Of a stretch of 64,000 bases of DNA, positions 26,068 to 38,912 are shown piece after piece (positions within the stretch are counted from its first letter, which is position 1; every line of letters starts with the position of its first letter). This DNA comes from Campylorhamphus procurvoides. Lineage: Eukaryota > Chordata > Aves > Passeriformes > Dendrocolaptidae. The stretch covers positions 52,839-116,838 of the forward strand of contig WBMV01006580.1 in the NCBI GenBank assembly GCA_013396655.1. Reading direction: 5' to 3'. The position numbers and the translations under genes were made by a program. The notes under the pieces were generated by a model, which saw nothing but the letters and a program-made list of their open reading frames with translations, was not told the origin of the DNA and searched no databases.

Positions 26068-27049
26068 TTTGATTCCACTTTTCCCAGTTTTGGGGGATTT
26101 TAGTGACTCCCAAAAAAGGTGGCACGGGATAAAATCTGCCTGGGAAAACAGGGCAAGCGTTGGCTGAAGAAAAGAAAAACCTCTTTCGGATATTTTCTAA
26201 TCCAAAAAACATGCTCTCCAATGAGCTTTTTCCAAGCACATTAGCGCTCCAGCCATTAATAATCACGGAGCTCAAAGGGGGAAAAAAAAGGAAAAAAAAA
26301 TCAGCTGGAAGAGAGTTGAAAGGGAAACCTATTAAAATAAAAAAAAAGCAATTTCCCCAAAATACATACATTTTTTTCTTATTTTCTTTAACACGGCTTC
26401 GCTTCCAATTTTTTGCTGCCTTTTTCTTTTTTTTTTCTTTCCCCCTTCTGAGTTATTTTTTGCTGCAAGTAAAACTTTCAGTGACCTAATAGTCCTTTTT
26501 AAAAAGGCAGCTGCAGGGAATCAAAGGGCGCTCGTTTGTTCCTCTCCCATTGTTCCTCCCAGCGGGATCCCTTCTCCCTTCTCCTCATTGAACGCTTCCC
26601 AGAGCGTCTAGACATGTCGCCACCACCTCCAAGGAGCTGAGGGCTCATCCCAGGAGCTGGGAAAGCCAACCATGTGTCCTCCTCCCCCTGGAGAGTCTCT
26701 CCAAGCTGGAGGTTTGGGCAAGGAGGTCCCTAAAAATAAGCTGCTGTGGTGTTTGGGGTTGGGTTGTGCCCGGGTCATATTTTCCGTGCTCTTGGCATTG
26801 GGAAGTTGAGGGTTCTGCAGGAGGATGTGGATTTAGGTGGCAGCACCATGCGTGGAGAAGAAGTTCACAGGCTCAAGGAGCCCTCCAGCTTTTGGGCAGG
26901 ATCCAAGGCAGGGAGAGTTTTCCAGGGATGCTCCAGCTGGACACACTGCCCGGTGCTCCAGATGTTTCCAACATCTGCCCTGTGTGAGATGTTTCCCTCC
27001 AGATTCCACTATTTTGTTCTGCTCCCACCTCACAGCCACTCCTTGGTGG
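26068..27049. other. non-coding interval
   Basis: 26155-26560 is AT-balanced and repeat-poor apart from homopolymers (possible conserved non-coding DNA). The rest is unremarkable. Confidence 0.5.
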
Positions 27050-27362
27050 TGTGTCCATTCCTGCCTCCAGTCTGGCTGAACTCGTGGCCATTCCTGGCTC
27101 CAGTCTGGCTGAACTGGTGGCAATTCCTGCCTCCAGTCTGGCTGAACTGGTGGCAATTCCTCTCTCCAGTCTGGCTGAACTGGTGGCCATTCCTGCCTCC
27201 AGTCTGGCTGAACTGGTGGCAGTTCCTGGCAATGGGAATGTTCCCTNCAATTCCTGCCTCCAGTCTGGCTGAACTGGTGGCCATTCCTCTCTCCAGTCTG
27301 GCTGAACTGGTGGCCATTCCTGCCTCCAGTCTGGCTGAACTGGTGGCAGTTCCTGGCAATGG
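27050..27362. repeat. 33-bp minisatellite, about 8 copies
   Basis: Unit contains CTGGCTGAACTGGTGGC, then ATTCCTGCCTCCAGT or ATTCCTCTCTCCAGT. A GGCAATGGGAATGTTCCCT segment recurs at 27227 and 27353, showing a higher-order duplication. A single N lies near 27247. With a period divisible by three, both strands read open (e.g. an 11-residue SSLAELVAIPA repeat). Confidence 0.95.
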
Positions 27363-27531
27363 GAATGTTCCCTAAATAATAAATAGCAGGGCTAATAATA
27401 GCCCTTATCCTTGGATCCCCCTGCAAGCATCTTGGCCAGAACCTTTGGAATCTATTTCAGGACTGGGCAGAGGGATCTGGAGAGGATTCCTGGGATTGGG
27501 CTGCCCACATGACTCATTCGCAGCTGATTGT

Positions 27532-27632
27532 GGGAAGGGGAAGGGGAAGGGAAGGGGAAGGGGAAGGGAAAGGGAAAGGAAAAAAGGGAAAGGGAAAGGG
27601 AATGGGAAAAAGGGAAAGGGAAAAGGAAGGAG
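27532..27632. repeat. (GGGAAG)n/(GGGAAA)n purine tract
   Basis: About 100 bases of almost pure purine on the plus strand. Confidence 0.95.
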
Positions 27633-27659
27633 CACATCCCTCTGCTGAGGAATCATCCT

Positions 27660-27870
27660 GTGGGAGGGCTCGGAGAGTGTTCTGGAAGGAAACACAGGAA
27701 AAATGGGGATGAAAGTCCTAAATCTGGGTTTCCATCAGCCTGAGGGAAGGATGGAATCACAAAAACCTCCGGATGATTTTTTGTGGACCCGTCTTGAGGA
27801 TCCACGAGATTTCTCCGGAGGTTTCTTGTGGTCCCAAGAGCCAGAGGAAGGAGGAGGAACAACATCCATA
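27660..27870 (+). repeat. local dispersed duplication, copy A
   Basis: Shares with copy B (28400-28610) the ordered blocks GTGTTCTGGA, GGGATGAAA, GGTTTCCAT, TCACAAAAA, GGATCCACGAGATTTCT, CAAGAGCCAGAGGAAGGA and GGAACA.CATCC. Same orientation, about 740 bp apart. Confidence 0.85.
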
Positions 27871-28399
27871 GCAGGGTTTGGACGATGAGGAGCTGAATGG
27901 AAAGGTCTTGGATCTGTTCCTTTCCCCAGGAATCACCTCCTGTACCCTCCTCTGGAATTCCTCTGGAATTCCTTGGTGTCCACCAGGCTCCTTCCTTCCC
28001 TCCTGTGGAATTCCTCTGGAATTCCTGGGTACCCAGCACTGCAGCAGGTCCAGGAGGTGGTGGCAGCTCCCTCAGGCACTGGGAGGTCATTGCTGCATTC
28101 CCAGAACTTCTGGACACCTCCTAGAAGTTGGAAACAAGCTGTGCAAGCTCCCTAAAAGGCCTTTAAAATCCCTGATATTTTCCCCTGCCCTTCCCCTCGT
28201 GTTTCATTGGACTTTAAAGGGGATGTTGAGGAACTGGGGGGATGTTTTCCCAAATTTACCTGCCTGGTGTCTCTGCCCTGAGCTCGTGGCTTGGTTGTTG
28301 AGGAGATACATTTCCATAAGGAATGGATGCCTCAGGGTCTGCAGGCAGAAAGGAAAGGGTGGTGAGGAGAACATCCCACCCCCAGAGCTCCACTCTGGA

Positions 28400-28610
28400 G
28401 AGGAATCAACCTCAGAGGGTGTTCTGGAGGGAAGGATGGGAAAGATAGGGATGAAAATGCCCAATCCAAGGTTTCCATGGGGCTGGGGGAAAGGTGGAGT
28501 CACAAAAAGCCCCCACGGGGGTTCCTTGTGGACTCATCTGGGGGATCCACGAGATTTCTTGTAGAACCAAGAGCCAGAGGAAGGACAGGGTGGAGGAACA
28601 CCATCCTTGG
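28400..28610 (+). repeat. local dispersed duplication, copy B
   Basis: Partner of 27660-27870. Divergence with small indels suggests an old duplication or two copies of an unrecognised interspersed repeat. Confidence 0.85.
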
Positions 28611-28674
28611 TGGTGCAGTATGGCAGGCACAGACCAGCCCCAGAGCTGCTCCAGGAAGGAGATGCACTGACTTT

Positions 28675-28725
28675 TCCATCATAGACCAGTTTGGGTTGGA
28701 AGCCACCTTTGATATTCACCTGAGG
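28675..28725 (-). mobile_element. CR1-like 3' terminal fragment
   Basis: ATCATAGACCAGTTTGGGTT then GGAAGCCACCTTTGATATTC resembles the antisense CR1 terminus; degenerate. Confidence 0.4.
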
Positions 28726-31368
28726 ACACCCCCAATTAGATCCAACATGGGAGCTGATGCTTCCAGCCCCAACCTGCCTGGCCACAGGGAGCTTAGAGTG
28801 TTGGGAATGGCCCTGGAAGAGAGTGGGACTTGCTGGATCTTCTCCAGGACGTGGGGGACGCAGTCTGTGTGAAATGACAGTCCACCCTGCACTGCAGCAT
28901 CTCCATGACACCCTCCAGCTGTCCCAAAGTGGCTGCCCCTTCCCAAGTCCCACACCCAGGGTAGGATCACTGATTCCAGCGAAGGAGAAGGACCGCTTAG
29001 CCGAGCCCTTCCACTCTTCCCAGGGAGCAGATGACACGTGTCCCTCACCATCTGATCAGCCTTCCAGAGCTCCAAGCCAAGTCAGTCCCTCCTGCTCAGG
29101 AGGCCAAATTTGGACGCCCAAGTCGAGGGCTACAAAGTTGTGTGGCACCTTCCGCCCCTCTTTTGGGAAGAAATACAATTCCAAGAGCATCCAAATGCAA
29201 CAAAAAGGGATTCTTGACCAGCTTGGAGCCAGAGCCAGGTGGACAAGCTCAGCTTGGATTTTCCTGCACAAGACCAGGCTCTGTTTGGGAAACCTCTTCT
29301 CAAATTCCAGGCTTTCCAAGGGAAGGAAAGCTCTGGGATTCATTTCTGGCGAAACTCCTGAGGATCTCGACGTGCAGCAAACCAGATGTCCCCTCAGAGC
29401 TGGTGTACCCAGGCCAAGTCCAATTGAGATGTTCCCCCAAAGGCCAATTGTGATGGAAAAGGTACCACGAGATGTAACTCAACAGGGTGTTGGACTTCCA
29501 GGAGGATCAAGGGAGCAGTTTGTTCCCAACCCAAATGTTAATCTGTGGGAGAGTTGAAAGAATGACATCAAATCCGTGGATTTATGAGAGGCTGGGATAG
29601 GAATGGCTTTAGAGAAGACTGAACAGCAACAGCTCTCCAACCTCTGCTGGTGTTTTGAGGGCAAGGAAGTTCAACAAAACAACCCCTCCCAGAAAAAAAA
29701 AAATCCCATCTGGCCGTGGCATCAAAGCCGAACAAATCCGAATTTACCAAAACCACCAGCTGAAATCTGCAGAGGGGGACGGGAAATCTGTCTGAGATAA
29801 ATTCTGCTGCTTCCCTTAATTTGCTTTGGAACATCCTCCATCCCCAATAGAAGTGCAGGTCATCTCTCATGGAGGGGACAACCTGGAATAATCCTCTTTG
29901 GAATGTCAAACTGGACGAGGTGAGGGGGGCTCAGCAATTTGGGATCATTAAATCCAGCCCCAATCTGTGGAAAAGCCTGGAATTTTCAGCAGGTCTCTTT
30001 CCCTCTTTCCCCACCAGCTCCAAGAGGTGTTGGAGAGGATGTCCTGCCCCACAGCCCTCCCAGCACTTGATTCCAGCCCTTCCAGGAATTTTGGCATCCC
30101 CTCCCAGACCTGCAGGGCCGCTTTGATCTCGTCCTGAGCAGCCCGAGGGCTCTGCCACCCGTTTCCAGGGGCTGATCCCATCAGTTCTCCAGCTCCTCTT
30201 TCCCACCACTTGGCCCAATTTAGGGACATTTCCCACCCCGTGGCTCTTTGCAAGCAGGACATTTCCTTGCCAAGCTTTATCCTTGGTTTCCCTGGCATGT
30301 CCCAGGCTGTCCCCAAGTCCATGCCATGGTGGCCCAGCAGGGCACTCACACCCCAGATGCTCCAAGCAGGGGGGGGTGTTACATTTTTAACAGCAATTTC
30401 TCTCTCTTTTTTTTTGGTTGGTTTCATTTTTTTTAGGTTTTTTTTTCTCCCCTTCAATAAAAATCATTCTGGAAAGCCGAGGCAATTATTCCCAGATTTC
30501 CAGTGCTGGCATCACTCCTCATGCAGCTGCGAGAGCAGCGTTGAACCCCCTCCCTGTTTCGCTCTCAGCACCTTTTAATGCGAAAAAGTGGGATTTTGGG
30601 GGTCGTGTTGCAGCTCCGTGCCCCTGGAAGTGCCCTCATCTCCAAAAACATCTCCTGTGCTTGGCAACCCACAATTCCAGAGAGCTGAAGACTCCAGGGG
30701 AGTTCAGGGATGTGGCCAAACCTTTCACCTTCCGTTTGTTGTCGTTTCCCTCGGATTTCAAGCTCATGGAATTGGGTGGGAAATGTTTTTTTTGGGTTTT
30801 TTTTGTGGCCATGAAAAGGGTTTCCTGAGAGGGAAGAAGTGGTCAAAGTTTCACATGGGGCTTGGGGGCTGCAAAGAGAAGTGGCACCCCCAGGGGATCT
30901 GAGTCCTGTCCTGGTGGGATCTCAGCCAGGACTTCCCCGACCTGGGTGGTCCTCACGTGGCCAAGGACTCACGTGGGGAAGGTCCCTTTGATGCTGGCTT
31001 GGATTTGAGTGGTTTGGACCCAAGTGAGGAGCTGGAGGGTTTCTGGTGTTGGCTCAAGGAGGGACATGTCCCACATTCCCATTCCACGCTCAGATGTTTT
31101 CCCAGGAAAAGACAGGTTGGGGATTTTCTTTCTCTTTTCTACTAAAACCTTCTCCAATATCCAAATCTCCAGTTTGGCTGGAGGGAAAGGAGACCTTCTT
31201 GGCAGGACTCACACATGGGCAGAGCAATGAAGCGCTGGTGTTTCAGGAGGAGGTCCCAGGGATGTGTCATGGGAGGAGATGGTGGAGAACTTGGTTTCCT
31301 GAGCTCACTCTCCTCCATGTGATGCAGTGCTGGCCCATGGGTCTTCCAGGCAAGCCAAGAGTGTGGGA
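28726..31368. other. non-coding interval
   Basis: Unique sequence without recognised features; the ~266-codon plus-strand frame from 28757 shows no family resemblance. Confidence 0.5.
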
Positions 31369-31492
31369 TCATGGAATGGTTTGGGTTGGAAGGGGCCTTA
31401 AATACCTTCAAGCTCATCCATGGGCAGGGACACCTTCCACCAGAGCAGGTTGCTCCAATCCCCATCCAGCCTGGCCTTGAACACTTGCAGAT
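31369..31492 (-). mobile_element. CR1 LINE 3' fragment
   Basis: Antisense: ATCATGGAATGGTTTGGGTT, then CCATGGGCAGGGACACCTTC and CCAGCCTGGCCTTGAACACT. Short 5'-truncated copy. Confidence 0.82.
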
Positions 31493-31786
31493 CCCATGGA
31501 TTGCTGACCCCTGGGAATCAGCTCCTTCTTTTGGGAACCATCCTTGCTTTTGGATTGTTCCCTCCCAAGTTGATGAATTGCTGATGGAATGGGAGAGGAA
31601 GAAATGGAACCAAAGAGAGGGGAAGAACCCGGGGAATCCCCAAAGTTCCCAGGGAAAGAGGGATGTCCATAGAGAAGGTGGGCTGAAAGATTGGGAGTTG
31701 GATAAAAAGCCAAAGGAGAATTTGGGAATGACATCTTGGAAAAGCTCCCAGCCCTGGCTGTAGAAAGGTCAGCAGGTGTTATGGAT

Positions 31787-31855
31787 TATATATGATATAA
31801 AATATATAAATGATATAAAATATATAAATGATATAAAATATATAAATAATATCAA
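31787..31855. repeat. 18-bp AT-rich tandem repeat
   Basis: Three to four copies of GATATAAAATATATAAAT. Confidence 0.92.
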
Positions 31856-33445
31856 ATCCATTTCCATCCACACATGTCCCCTCTCTGTGGCACATCCACA
31901 CTGCCACCCACCCAACATCCTTGGGAAGCAGCTTTGTAGCTCCCAGCACACATTTAAGCCCCAAATGTGCAGCCAAAATCTACAGAACTCCTTCCAACCC
32001 ACGGAAAAAATCACCAGGCTGGAGCCACCACGCTTTTCTTTCCCTCACTTTGCTGATCTTTCCCTCTCCCCCCAAAAAAAAAATTGGCCTTTCTTGGGAA
32101 TAACTTCTCCAGATGGAAGTGGATGCATTGTGGTTGAGCTGGTGGGACAAAGAGGGTCAATCCAAAGGATGGAGCTGTGGGAAGAGTTCAGTTGCTGCTG
32201 CCACTTCCAGGAGGCTGGAGAAGAGGTTGTTCATGGCTGACCCTTGATCCAGGGGTGGTTTGGGATGGTGGGAAGGTGGGCAATGCCCTTCTTGAGGGGT
32301 CTGGAGCAGTTCTGGATGTCCAGAGCCTCATTCCAGCCCCACAATGGGGACTGGAGTCCTTCAGGCTGGATATCAATGCTCTGGAATCTCAAACCGGATT
32401 GGGAAGACCCAGCACCCTCCAGGTCTGAGGTCCTTGAAGGGGAAAAGCTCTTTTTGTCCTTGCAGAAGGGAAGGTGCCCCCAAACCCACCCTAAAAGGTG
32501 CAGAACATCTTAAACCCCAAGTCAACCAACCCGCTGGAGTCGTGCTGGAAATGCATCCCGGTCAGACAGGTCTGGATCCCATAACCATAAAGGTGTTTTA
32601 TTTCCTGGCATTCTGACATCAAAGGGTGGATTTTCGAGACAAATAGCTGCTATTTTCATTTCTCCCGAGGAATCGGACGCCGTGATTGACAATTAAGATC
32701 AGGAAAATAAAGGCTTGGCGGGCGAAAGATCAGGGAATAAATCTCCCCACACCGCCGAAGCCAGGGCTGTTCTCAAAAGCTGCTCAGAGGATCACAGGAA
32801 TTTGGGACCTAATTTAGGGAGATGTTTTTTAGCCACACTTCCAGAGGGATGAGGAAATTTGGCTTCGTTTTCCCCCCCTCCCGCTGCGAAGGAGAAGGAG
32901 CAGATACGGAGCCAGATTGCCCGAAGATGGCACAACAAAGCCCTTGGGTTGAATCATCCCCTCTGGATGTTTTAACCCTTGGGGATCTGGAGTTTTGAGC
33001 CCCATCACCACCTTCTTCCACCCGGATTCCTCTGGGGATGGCAGAGACTTCCTTGGTGGAGATTTCGGAGCTCCTGGGATGGCAGGAATGAGGGAGAGGG
33101 GAGGGATAATGAATCAGAGCCATTCCCAAAAATTCCAGAGGGTCAGCAGGCCTGGGATTCTCCAGCTGAGCCTTGTCTCCACCTCTCTTTGACCATTGGG
33201 AATCCTGGGCTAAACTTGACCTTGATGGACCGTTTCACTCCCAGGAAAGGAAGTTTTATTCCCTGAGATCGTTTCATTTTCGTGTCACTGCCGAGTGGGG
33301 ACTTCTCTGGGAAGAGGCAAATCCAGGTGGTTTTGTTTCCCTGGAAAAGCCTGATGGTGTGCAGGGGTGGGGTGATGATGCTCAGGAGATCCCATGGATG
33401 GAGCCGATCCAGAGGTTTGGGAAAGAGATCCATCCATGGGAGCCA
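31856..33445. other. non-coding interval
   Basis: Unique DNA. 32585-32760 is a compact AT-balanced block with CpGs and no repeats, a possible conserved non-coding element (inference). Confidence 0.5.
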
Positions 33446-33825
33446 TAGAATCAAACAAGGCCAGAGGGGTTTGGGTGGGGAGGGACCTTAAAACCTGTTT
33501 GGTTCCACCCCCTCCCATGGGCAGGGACACCTTCCAGTATTCCAGGGTGCTCCAACCTGGCTTTGGAAATTTCTAGGGATGGAACAACCGGTGCCAGGGC
33601 ATCACCACCCTCCCAGCCAGGAATTCCTCCCCAATAACCCATCTGTCCCTGCCCTCTGGCAGTGGGAAGCCATTCCCTGTGTCCTGTCCCTCCATGCCTT
33701 GTCCCCAGTCCCTCTCCAGCTCTCCTGGAGCCCCTTTAGGCACTGCAAGGGGCTCTCAGGTGTCCCTGGATCCTTCTCTTCTCCAGGTGAACATTCCCAC
33801 CTCTCCCAGCCTGGCTTCAGAATCA
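33446..33825 (-). mobile_element. CR1 LINE 3' fragment (~380 bp)
   Basis: Antisense CR1 from ATAGAATCAAACAAGGCCAG through CCATGGGCAGGGACACCTTC, GCCCTCTGGCAGTGGGAAGC, CCCTTTAGGCACTGCAAGGG and TCTTCTCCAGGTGAACATTC. The same subfamily as the 18.5-kb copy but opposite strand. Confidence 0.88.
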
Positions 33826-34429
33826 CAGAATCCCAGGATTTTTCTTATTTTCTATTTTTTATACTCATTTTTCACCATTTCTCCTCCTCATCCCCCTCAA
33901 AAAAAACCCCTTCCCAATTAACTTTCCAACTTTTCCGAGCCCGATCCCAACCAAGCACCTCCAGCTTAACCCCTGGCACGGGACTAATCCTGGCCGAGCA
34001 CTTAAGCACGTGCTTAGGTTTAAAGTTGGGTGAAACTTAAGCTGGTGTTGGAGTGCTCTGCTGGCCGAGAGCCAGAGCCCCCCGGCACCTTGGAGGGCTC
34101 AGCTCCACAGGGAGAGGCTCCACGAGCCAGGAAAGCTGGAATTCCAGGTGGGAAGTGGGCCAAGGGATTAACCCGGGAAGCAAGGTGGACCCAAGCCAAG
34201 CCGAGCTGGCAGTGCCGTTAAAAAAAAGCGCTTTTCACCTCGTCTTTTCGGCCAAGACTTTGCTTTTTAAGCGAGTTTCAGGTGGTCAAACCCCTTCCAA
34301 AAAAAAAGGCAGTCTGGAAATTCCCAGTTTTTCCCCCACTCAAAGGGCGAGGAGCAGGTTTAGAAGTTTTTCACGAAGAGAATCGTGTTGGAAGTGTTTT
34401 TAAGAATGTGCATTTATAGGCACATCCAT

Positions 34430-34492
34430 GCATATATATATATAAAAATATACATATAAATATACATATAAATATAAATGTATATATTCCTC
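34430..34492. repeat. AT-rich simple sequence
   Basis: (TA)n followed by ATATACATATAAAT units. Confidence 0.9.
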
Positions 34493-35385
34493 TTCACATA
34501 AATCCTGGGCACTGGTTTATCCAGGGATGCAAAAAGGAGCTGGAGGGAGCACTTCCCAAAAATTCCCTTTTCTTTTAGGGCTTCCCAACCATCCTGACAA
34601 GGGCACGCCCTGAATATCCCAAATTTTCCACCTGTCTTGGATGTTCCCAAGCCCTGGTGGTCTGAGAAGCCTCAAACCAGTCCCTGCTTCAGATCTGAGC
34701 CTTGCCCAGGGCTGGAAAATTTTAGGGGGGGTGGAATTCCATGTTTTGAAGGGAAAACCATTGGTTTTCACCTTCCCTTTCTCTCCTTTTCATCCAATAT
34801 TTCACTTTTGTTGGAATTTCATCCCAGCTTTTTTCCCCTCTCCCAGAAACAAATTCAGGTGGAAGAAAACTTGACTTTGGATTCATTCTGTTCCAGTTTG
34901 GATCCTTCCTGAGAATCCCTTTGCTCTTAATTCCGCTTGGAATTAATTAATAATCCTTTCCTTTTTTTCCCCTAGGAAAAAAGGGTTAATTCCTGAGTAG
35001 AACAGCCAGGTCTGCCTGGTCTTTCTTGTAGACCTGACATAAATAAGCAAATTTCCCAATAAACTCAGCAATTCTGTCCTTGGAAAGGCTTTTCCTGGTG
35101 GGAAAACAATCCCTAATGTGGGAAAACACAGAGCTCTCACAGGAGCCGCTGGCTGCTTTTCCTTCTCCAGCCATCCCAGAACCTGTGCCTTCAAAAATCC
35201 AGGGATCAAATTCCCTGGGAAAGTTCCTTGCCTGGATAATGCCCAGAGAACTGAGGAGGAGCTGCTTTGTCCCAAACTCCCTGAAATCTGCAGCTCCCTG
35301 AGGAAAAATCCATTTGGGAATGTATTCATAGGGGTTTGGGGGCTCCAAAAAGCTTCTCGAGGGACTTCTGGGGATTGGCATAAAA

Positions 35386-35620
35386 ATAAATAATAATAAT
35401 AATANAAAGGGACAGGGAAAGGGAAAGGGACAGGGAAGAGGGAAAAAGGAAGAAGAAGAAAGAAAGGAAAAAGAAAAAAACAAATTAAAAAAACGGAAGA
35501 AGAAGAAGGAAAAAAAGAAGAAGGAAAAAAGGAAGATGAAGAATAAAAGAAAGGAAAACAAAAAGAGAAAAGAGGAAGAAGAAGAAAAGGAAGAGGCTGA
35601 AGAAGACGCGGAGAGCTCCT
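35386..35620. repeat. purine-rich low-complexity tract
   Basis: (ATA)n, one N at about 35405, then GGGAAA and AAGAAG type units, almost free of pyrimidines on plus. The minus-strand translation is a Ser/Phe-rich artefact. Confidence 0.92.
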
Positions 35621-37499
35621 CACTCTGAAGGAGAACACGAGGGGATGGAACCCGCCCTATTTTAAAGCGCGAATTGCCTTTTCCTCGCAGGAATTCCAGG
35701 TCCCATCCCTGCCACTCCTCCTTTGTGTCCCTGTTTCTTTGGAGAAGTGCTCTGTCAGCTCCAGGGGGGCTGGGAATTTTGTCCCAGCTTTTCTCCTGCA
35801 CAGCCATTCCCATTTCCTGCCTCGCATTGCAGGAACATTTTCCCCCCCCCTCCCCTAATGCTTCTTTCATGTGATTTTTAGAAATGCTTTGATGCAAATC
35901 TCCCTTGAATGTGGTTTGAATCATAATAAAAGGGAAGAGCTGGCTCCTAATGACTGGGCTGGAGTCTGTGTGAGCCGAAAAGGAATTCCTGGGGATACCT
36001 GCACCCGCCAGAGGCTCCTTAAGTGCTTCTTCCCTCCAAATCCTTTCATTTTCTCCTCCTTAGAATGTTTCTGGAGTCATCCAAGGAGCCTGTTTGGGTT
36101 TATTCCTGAAGAACGCCAAGTGGCCAGAGTTTTGCTCCCTTTTCCCTGGGGATTTCTGGTGGGAAATGAGGATTTTCCACGGCAAAGAGTCTGTTCCAGG
36201 AGCCCTCGGGTTCTGAAGCAGCTCCAGGCAGGTGAACCCACCATGGTGTTGATTTGCAGCCTGGGAATGTCCCAAAATATGGAAGGGATCATTGCAAGGC
36301 CCTTCAGGTGGTGGGACCATCCCACGATGCTTTAATTCCCATAAAAAAGGGCACACCAAGGAAGGTCTATGTGTGTTATGAGTCCCACCACACTCCACAT
36401 CCACCTGCCCCTCTCCAACGTGCTCAGCAGAGCTGGAGACTGAGCTCCAGGGTCCTCCAGGGCTCAGGACCATCTGCTGGATGCTTTCCCAGGCTCTGGA
36501 AGTTCACAGCTCCTGGTTAAGAGGTTTCGCTCAGGAGCTCTGGCATTAAAAGCTTATCCCGTGAATTGTTAATTTTAGGGGAGAAAAAGTCGGATCTCCA
36601 TTTGTGGACGTTGGAGAAGCCACCAAAGCTGGAGGGAAGAGCTTCCCTGTGGTCAGGCATCCCACCTGCAGCCTGGATTGCTTGGGATGGAGCTCCTTCT
36701 GCCTCTCCAACTGAGTGGGGGCAGAAGTGTCCCTGTCCTAGGACAGTGTAGGACACCCTCAATCACCTCCTGACCCCAAGCTGGACTTTCCCAGAGCCCC
36801 CTCCCCATCCATGACCTTGGCAATGCAACATCTGGAAGAGCCAAGAAGGAAAAACCAAGGATTTTACTCCTTCCTCTCCCTCTCCAGCCCCACCCACCCC
36901 ATCCAGCCTCCTGCCTGTGCCCTTGGACAACTCCTTAAATGTGGGAATGCCAAAGGGGCTTTGTTTCCGCTCCGACCCCGCGAGTTCCCAGAGTTTCTTT
37001 CCCCGCTGACTTGTTTATTTTCAGATCCTGGATGGTTTCTAAGAATAGCCCTTTGGGTTCTCCACAAACTCATGGCACTTCAAGCCCCCAAGTGTTGGAT
37101 TTCCATAACCCAACAGACCCAATTCCTGGAATATTCCACCGATATTCTCTCTTTCCTTTTCCCTCTCTCTGCAGATGCAAACTGGGGGTTTGGTTTTTGT
37201 TTCCTTCTTTGGTTTTCCTCAGAGGTTTCTCGGGCTGACTCCTTTCCTGGCCTTGGGTTTGCCTGGCCTTTTGGCTTTGCTTTCCCTGGGCATGTTGTTC
37301 CAGAGGGGCAGGGCTTGTGGTTTCCAGTTGGTTGAACTGGGAGAACTGGCTTGGGAGGAGGCAGCAGCCAACAAGCCAGGTGCCTTCTCCTCCATGTGTG
37401 TCACCAAACTGCTCCAGCTGGTGCCACCTGACACCTTTCTCCAAAGGCTTTCATTTTTCCTTCATCAATGGATTTTTGCAGCCTGCAAGTCCCTCAGGA

Positions 37500-37765
37500 G
37501 GGTCAGGCTCTGTGGGGACCAGGGACAGGATCCAGGGAATGGTTGGGGCTGTGCCAGAGCAGGGTTTGGTGGATCTCAGGACAAGGTTCTTCCCCCAGAG
37601 GGTGGGGGGCACTGCCCAGGCTCTGCAGAGCAGTGGGCATGGCCCCAAGGCTGCCAGAGCTCCAGGAGGGTTTGGATGATCTCCTGGGGCACAGGGGATG
37701 GTTCTGAGCAGAGCTGAATGACCCTTGTGGTCTCCTCCAGCTCAACCTGTCCTGTGCCTCGGTGT
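37500..37765 (+). mobile_element. CR1 LINE 3' fragment
   Basis: Sense: GGGACCAGGGACAGGATCCA, GGGCTGTGCCAGAGCAGGGT, CCCCAAGGCTGCCAGAGCTC, GGTCTCCTCCAGCTCAACCT. Close in structure to the copies at 1.4, 6.3 and 57.2 kb. Confidence 0.87.
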
Positions 37766-38824
37766 CCATCCCTCCCCCGTTTCTCTCTCCTGGGTGTCCC
37801 AGAGCTTCTCAGTGGCCTGGAATTCCCATCTTGGAGCTCACATCCAGACCCCCCACCCTTGTGGTGCTTTTGAGCAGCTTGGAAACATCTCCTGTGGCTG
37901 TTCCACGTGCAGCCCCAGGACCCAGGAGAAGCTGCCGTGATCTCAGGCACAAAGGTGTCATCCCAACCATCCATCACCTCTCCGAGCCTTCTGAACTCCA
38001 GAGGAGATCCTGGGGGTGGAGAGGAGGGTTTTTTTGGTTTGGTGGGTTTTTTTTTTTCTCTCCTTAGCAAAGCAAACTGGCAGAATTCCTGCCACAAGGA
38101 ACGAATTTGCACACACACTTTGATCCCTCCGGATTTTTCCTTTTGTGTCAGCCACATCCTCTTCTCTGCCCCACTCAGCAAAAGATGCTTTGAATTACAC
38201 CAGGCTCGGCAAACGCTCCCTTTGTGGCTCCCTCCGCCTGCCCCCGAGGCTTTGGGATTGGGGTGGTGGCCAGAACTTCTCCTCACATGAAACTGGCACG
38301 GCTGAAAAGGCCCCCCTGCCCCAAAAAAAGAAAAAAAGCTGGTTTGTCACATTTAATCCATCACGTTTCCCCGGTCCCGAAATTCTGCAGCCGTGTTTAC
38401 ATCCCCCTCGTTCCATGCTCCACACGAAGGGCCTTTATGGTCCCATCTGCCCCAAGAGCTGAAAATAAACCCACAAAAAATCCCTGTTGTGTTTCTTCCC
38501 ACCCTCCTTCCTGCCCAGTCCAGCCTCCAGTGCCTGCACGTTGCTTTTTCCCCTCGTTTTTCCTGAGCAGAATTGCCCAATTCCGTGATTTCCTGGGCGG
38601 TGAGGGATGGAATTCCTTGCTGAGGCCACCAGGAGATGGTTGGTGGCTTTGCTAATGGGAGGGGCACGTCCTTTGGGCATCACCCTGTGCCATGCGACGA
38701 CCTCTGGGAATGAATGAGGGATGTTTTCCATGAGGAGGTGGGAGTGGAAGAGGTTGAGGAGCAGGAGATGGTCCCTGGCTCTACACAAAGGCCACCAATC
38801 CAAGCAGGTGGTCACTGCAGCACC

Positions 38825-38912
38825 TGCTCTACTGGAGGGTGTCCCTGCCCATGGAATGGGAGGAGCTTTAAGGTCCCTTCCACCCAAAACTTTCCTGGGA
38901 TTCTCCAGGTCC
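38825..38912 (+). mobile_element. CR1 3' terminal fragment
   Basis: CTACTGGAGGGTGTCCCTGC, CCATGGAATGGGAGGAGCTT and TTAAGGTCCCTTCCACCCAA: sense CR1 terminus. Confidence 0.75.

Larger units (their letters stand above)
33826..37499. other. non-coding interval
   Basis: Apart from the AT-rich and purine tracts, nothing is recognised; no exon evidence. Confidence 0.5.

Noticed and set aside
26746..27375. Secreted or leucine-rich repeat protein suggested by the 11-residue SSLAELVAIPA repeat
   Set aside because: A 33-bp minisatellite open on both strands with an ambiguous base; no start context or splice evidence.
34986..35924. 312-codon minus-strand frame rich in Ser/Phe
   Set aside because: Generated by the purine tract at 35.4-35.6 kb and includes an ambiguous base.
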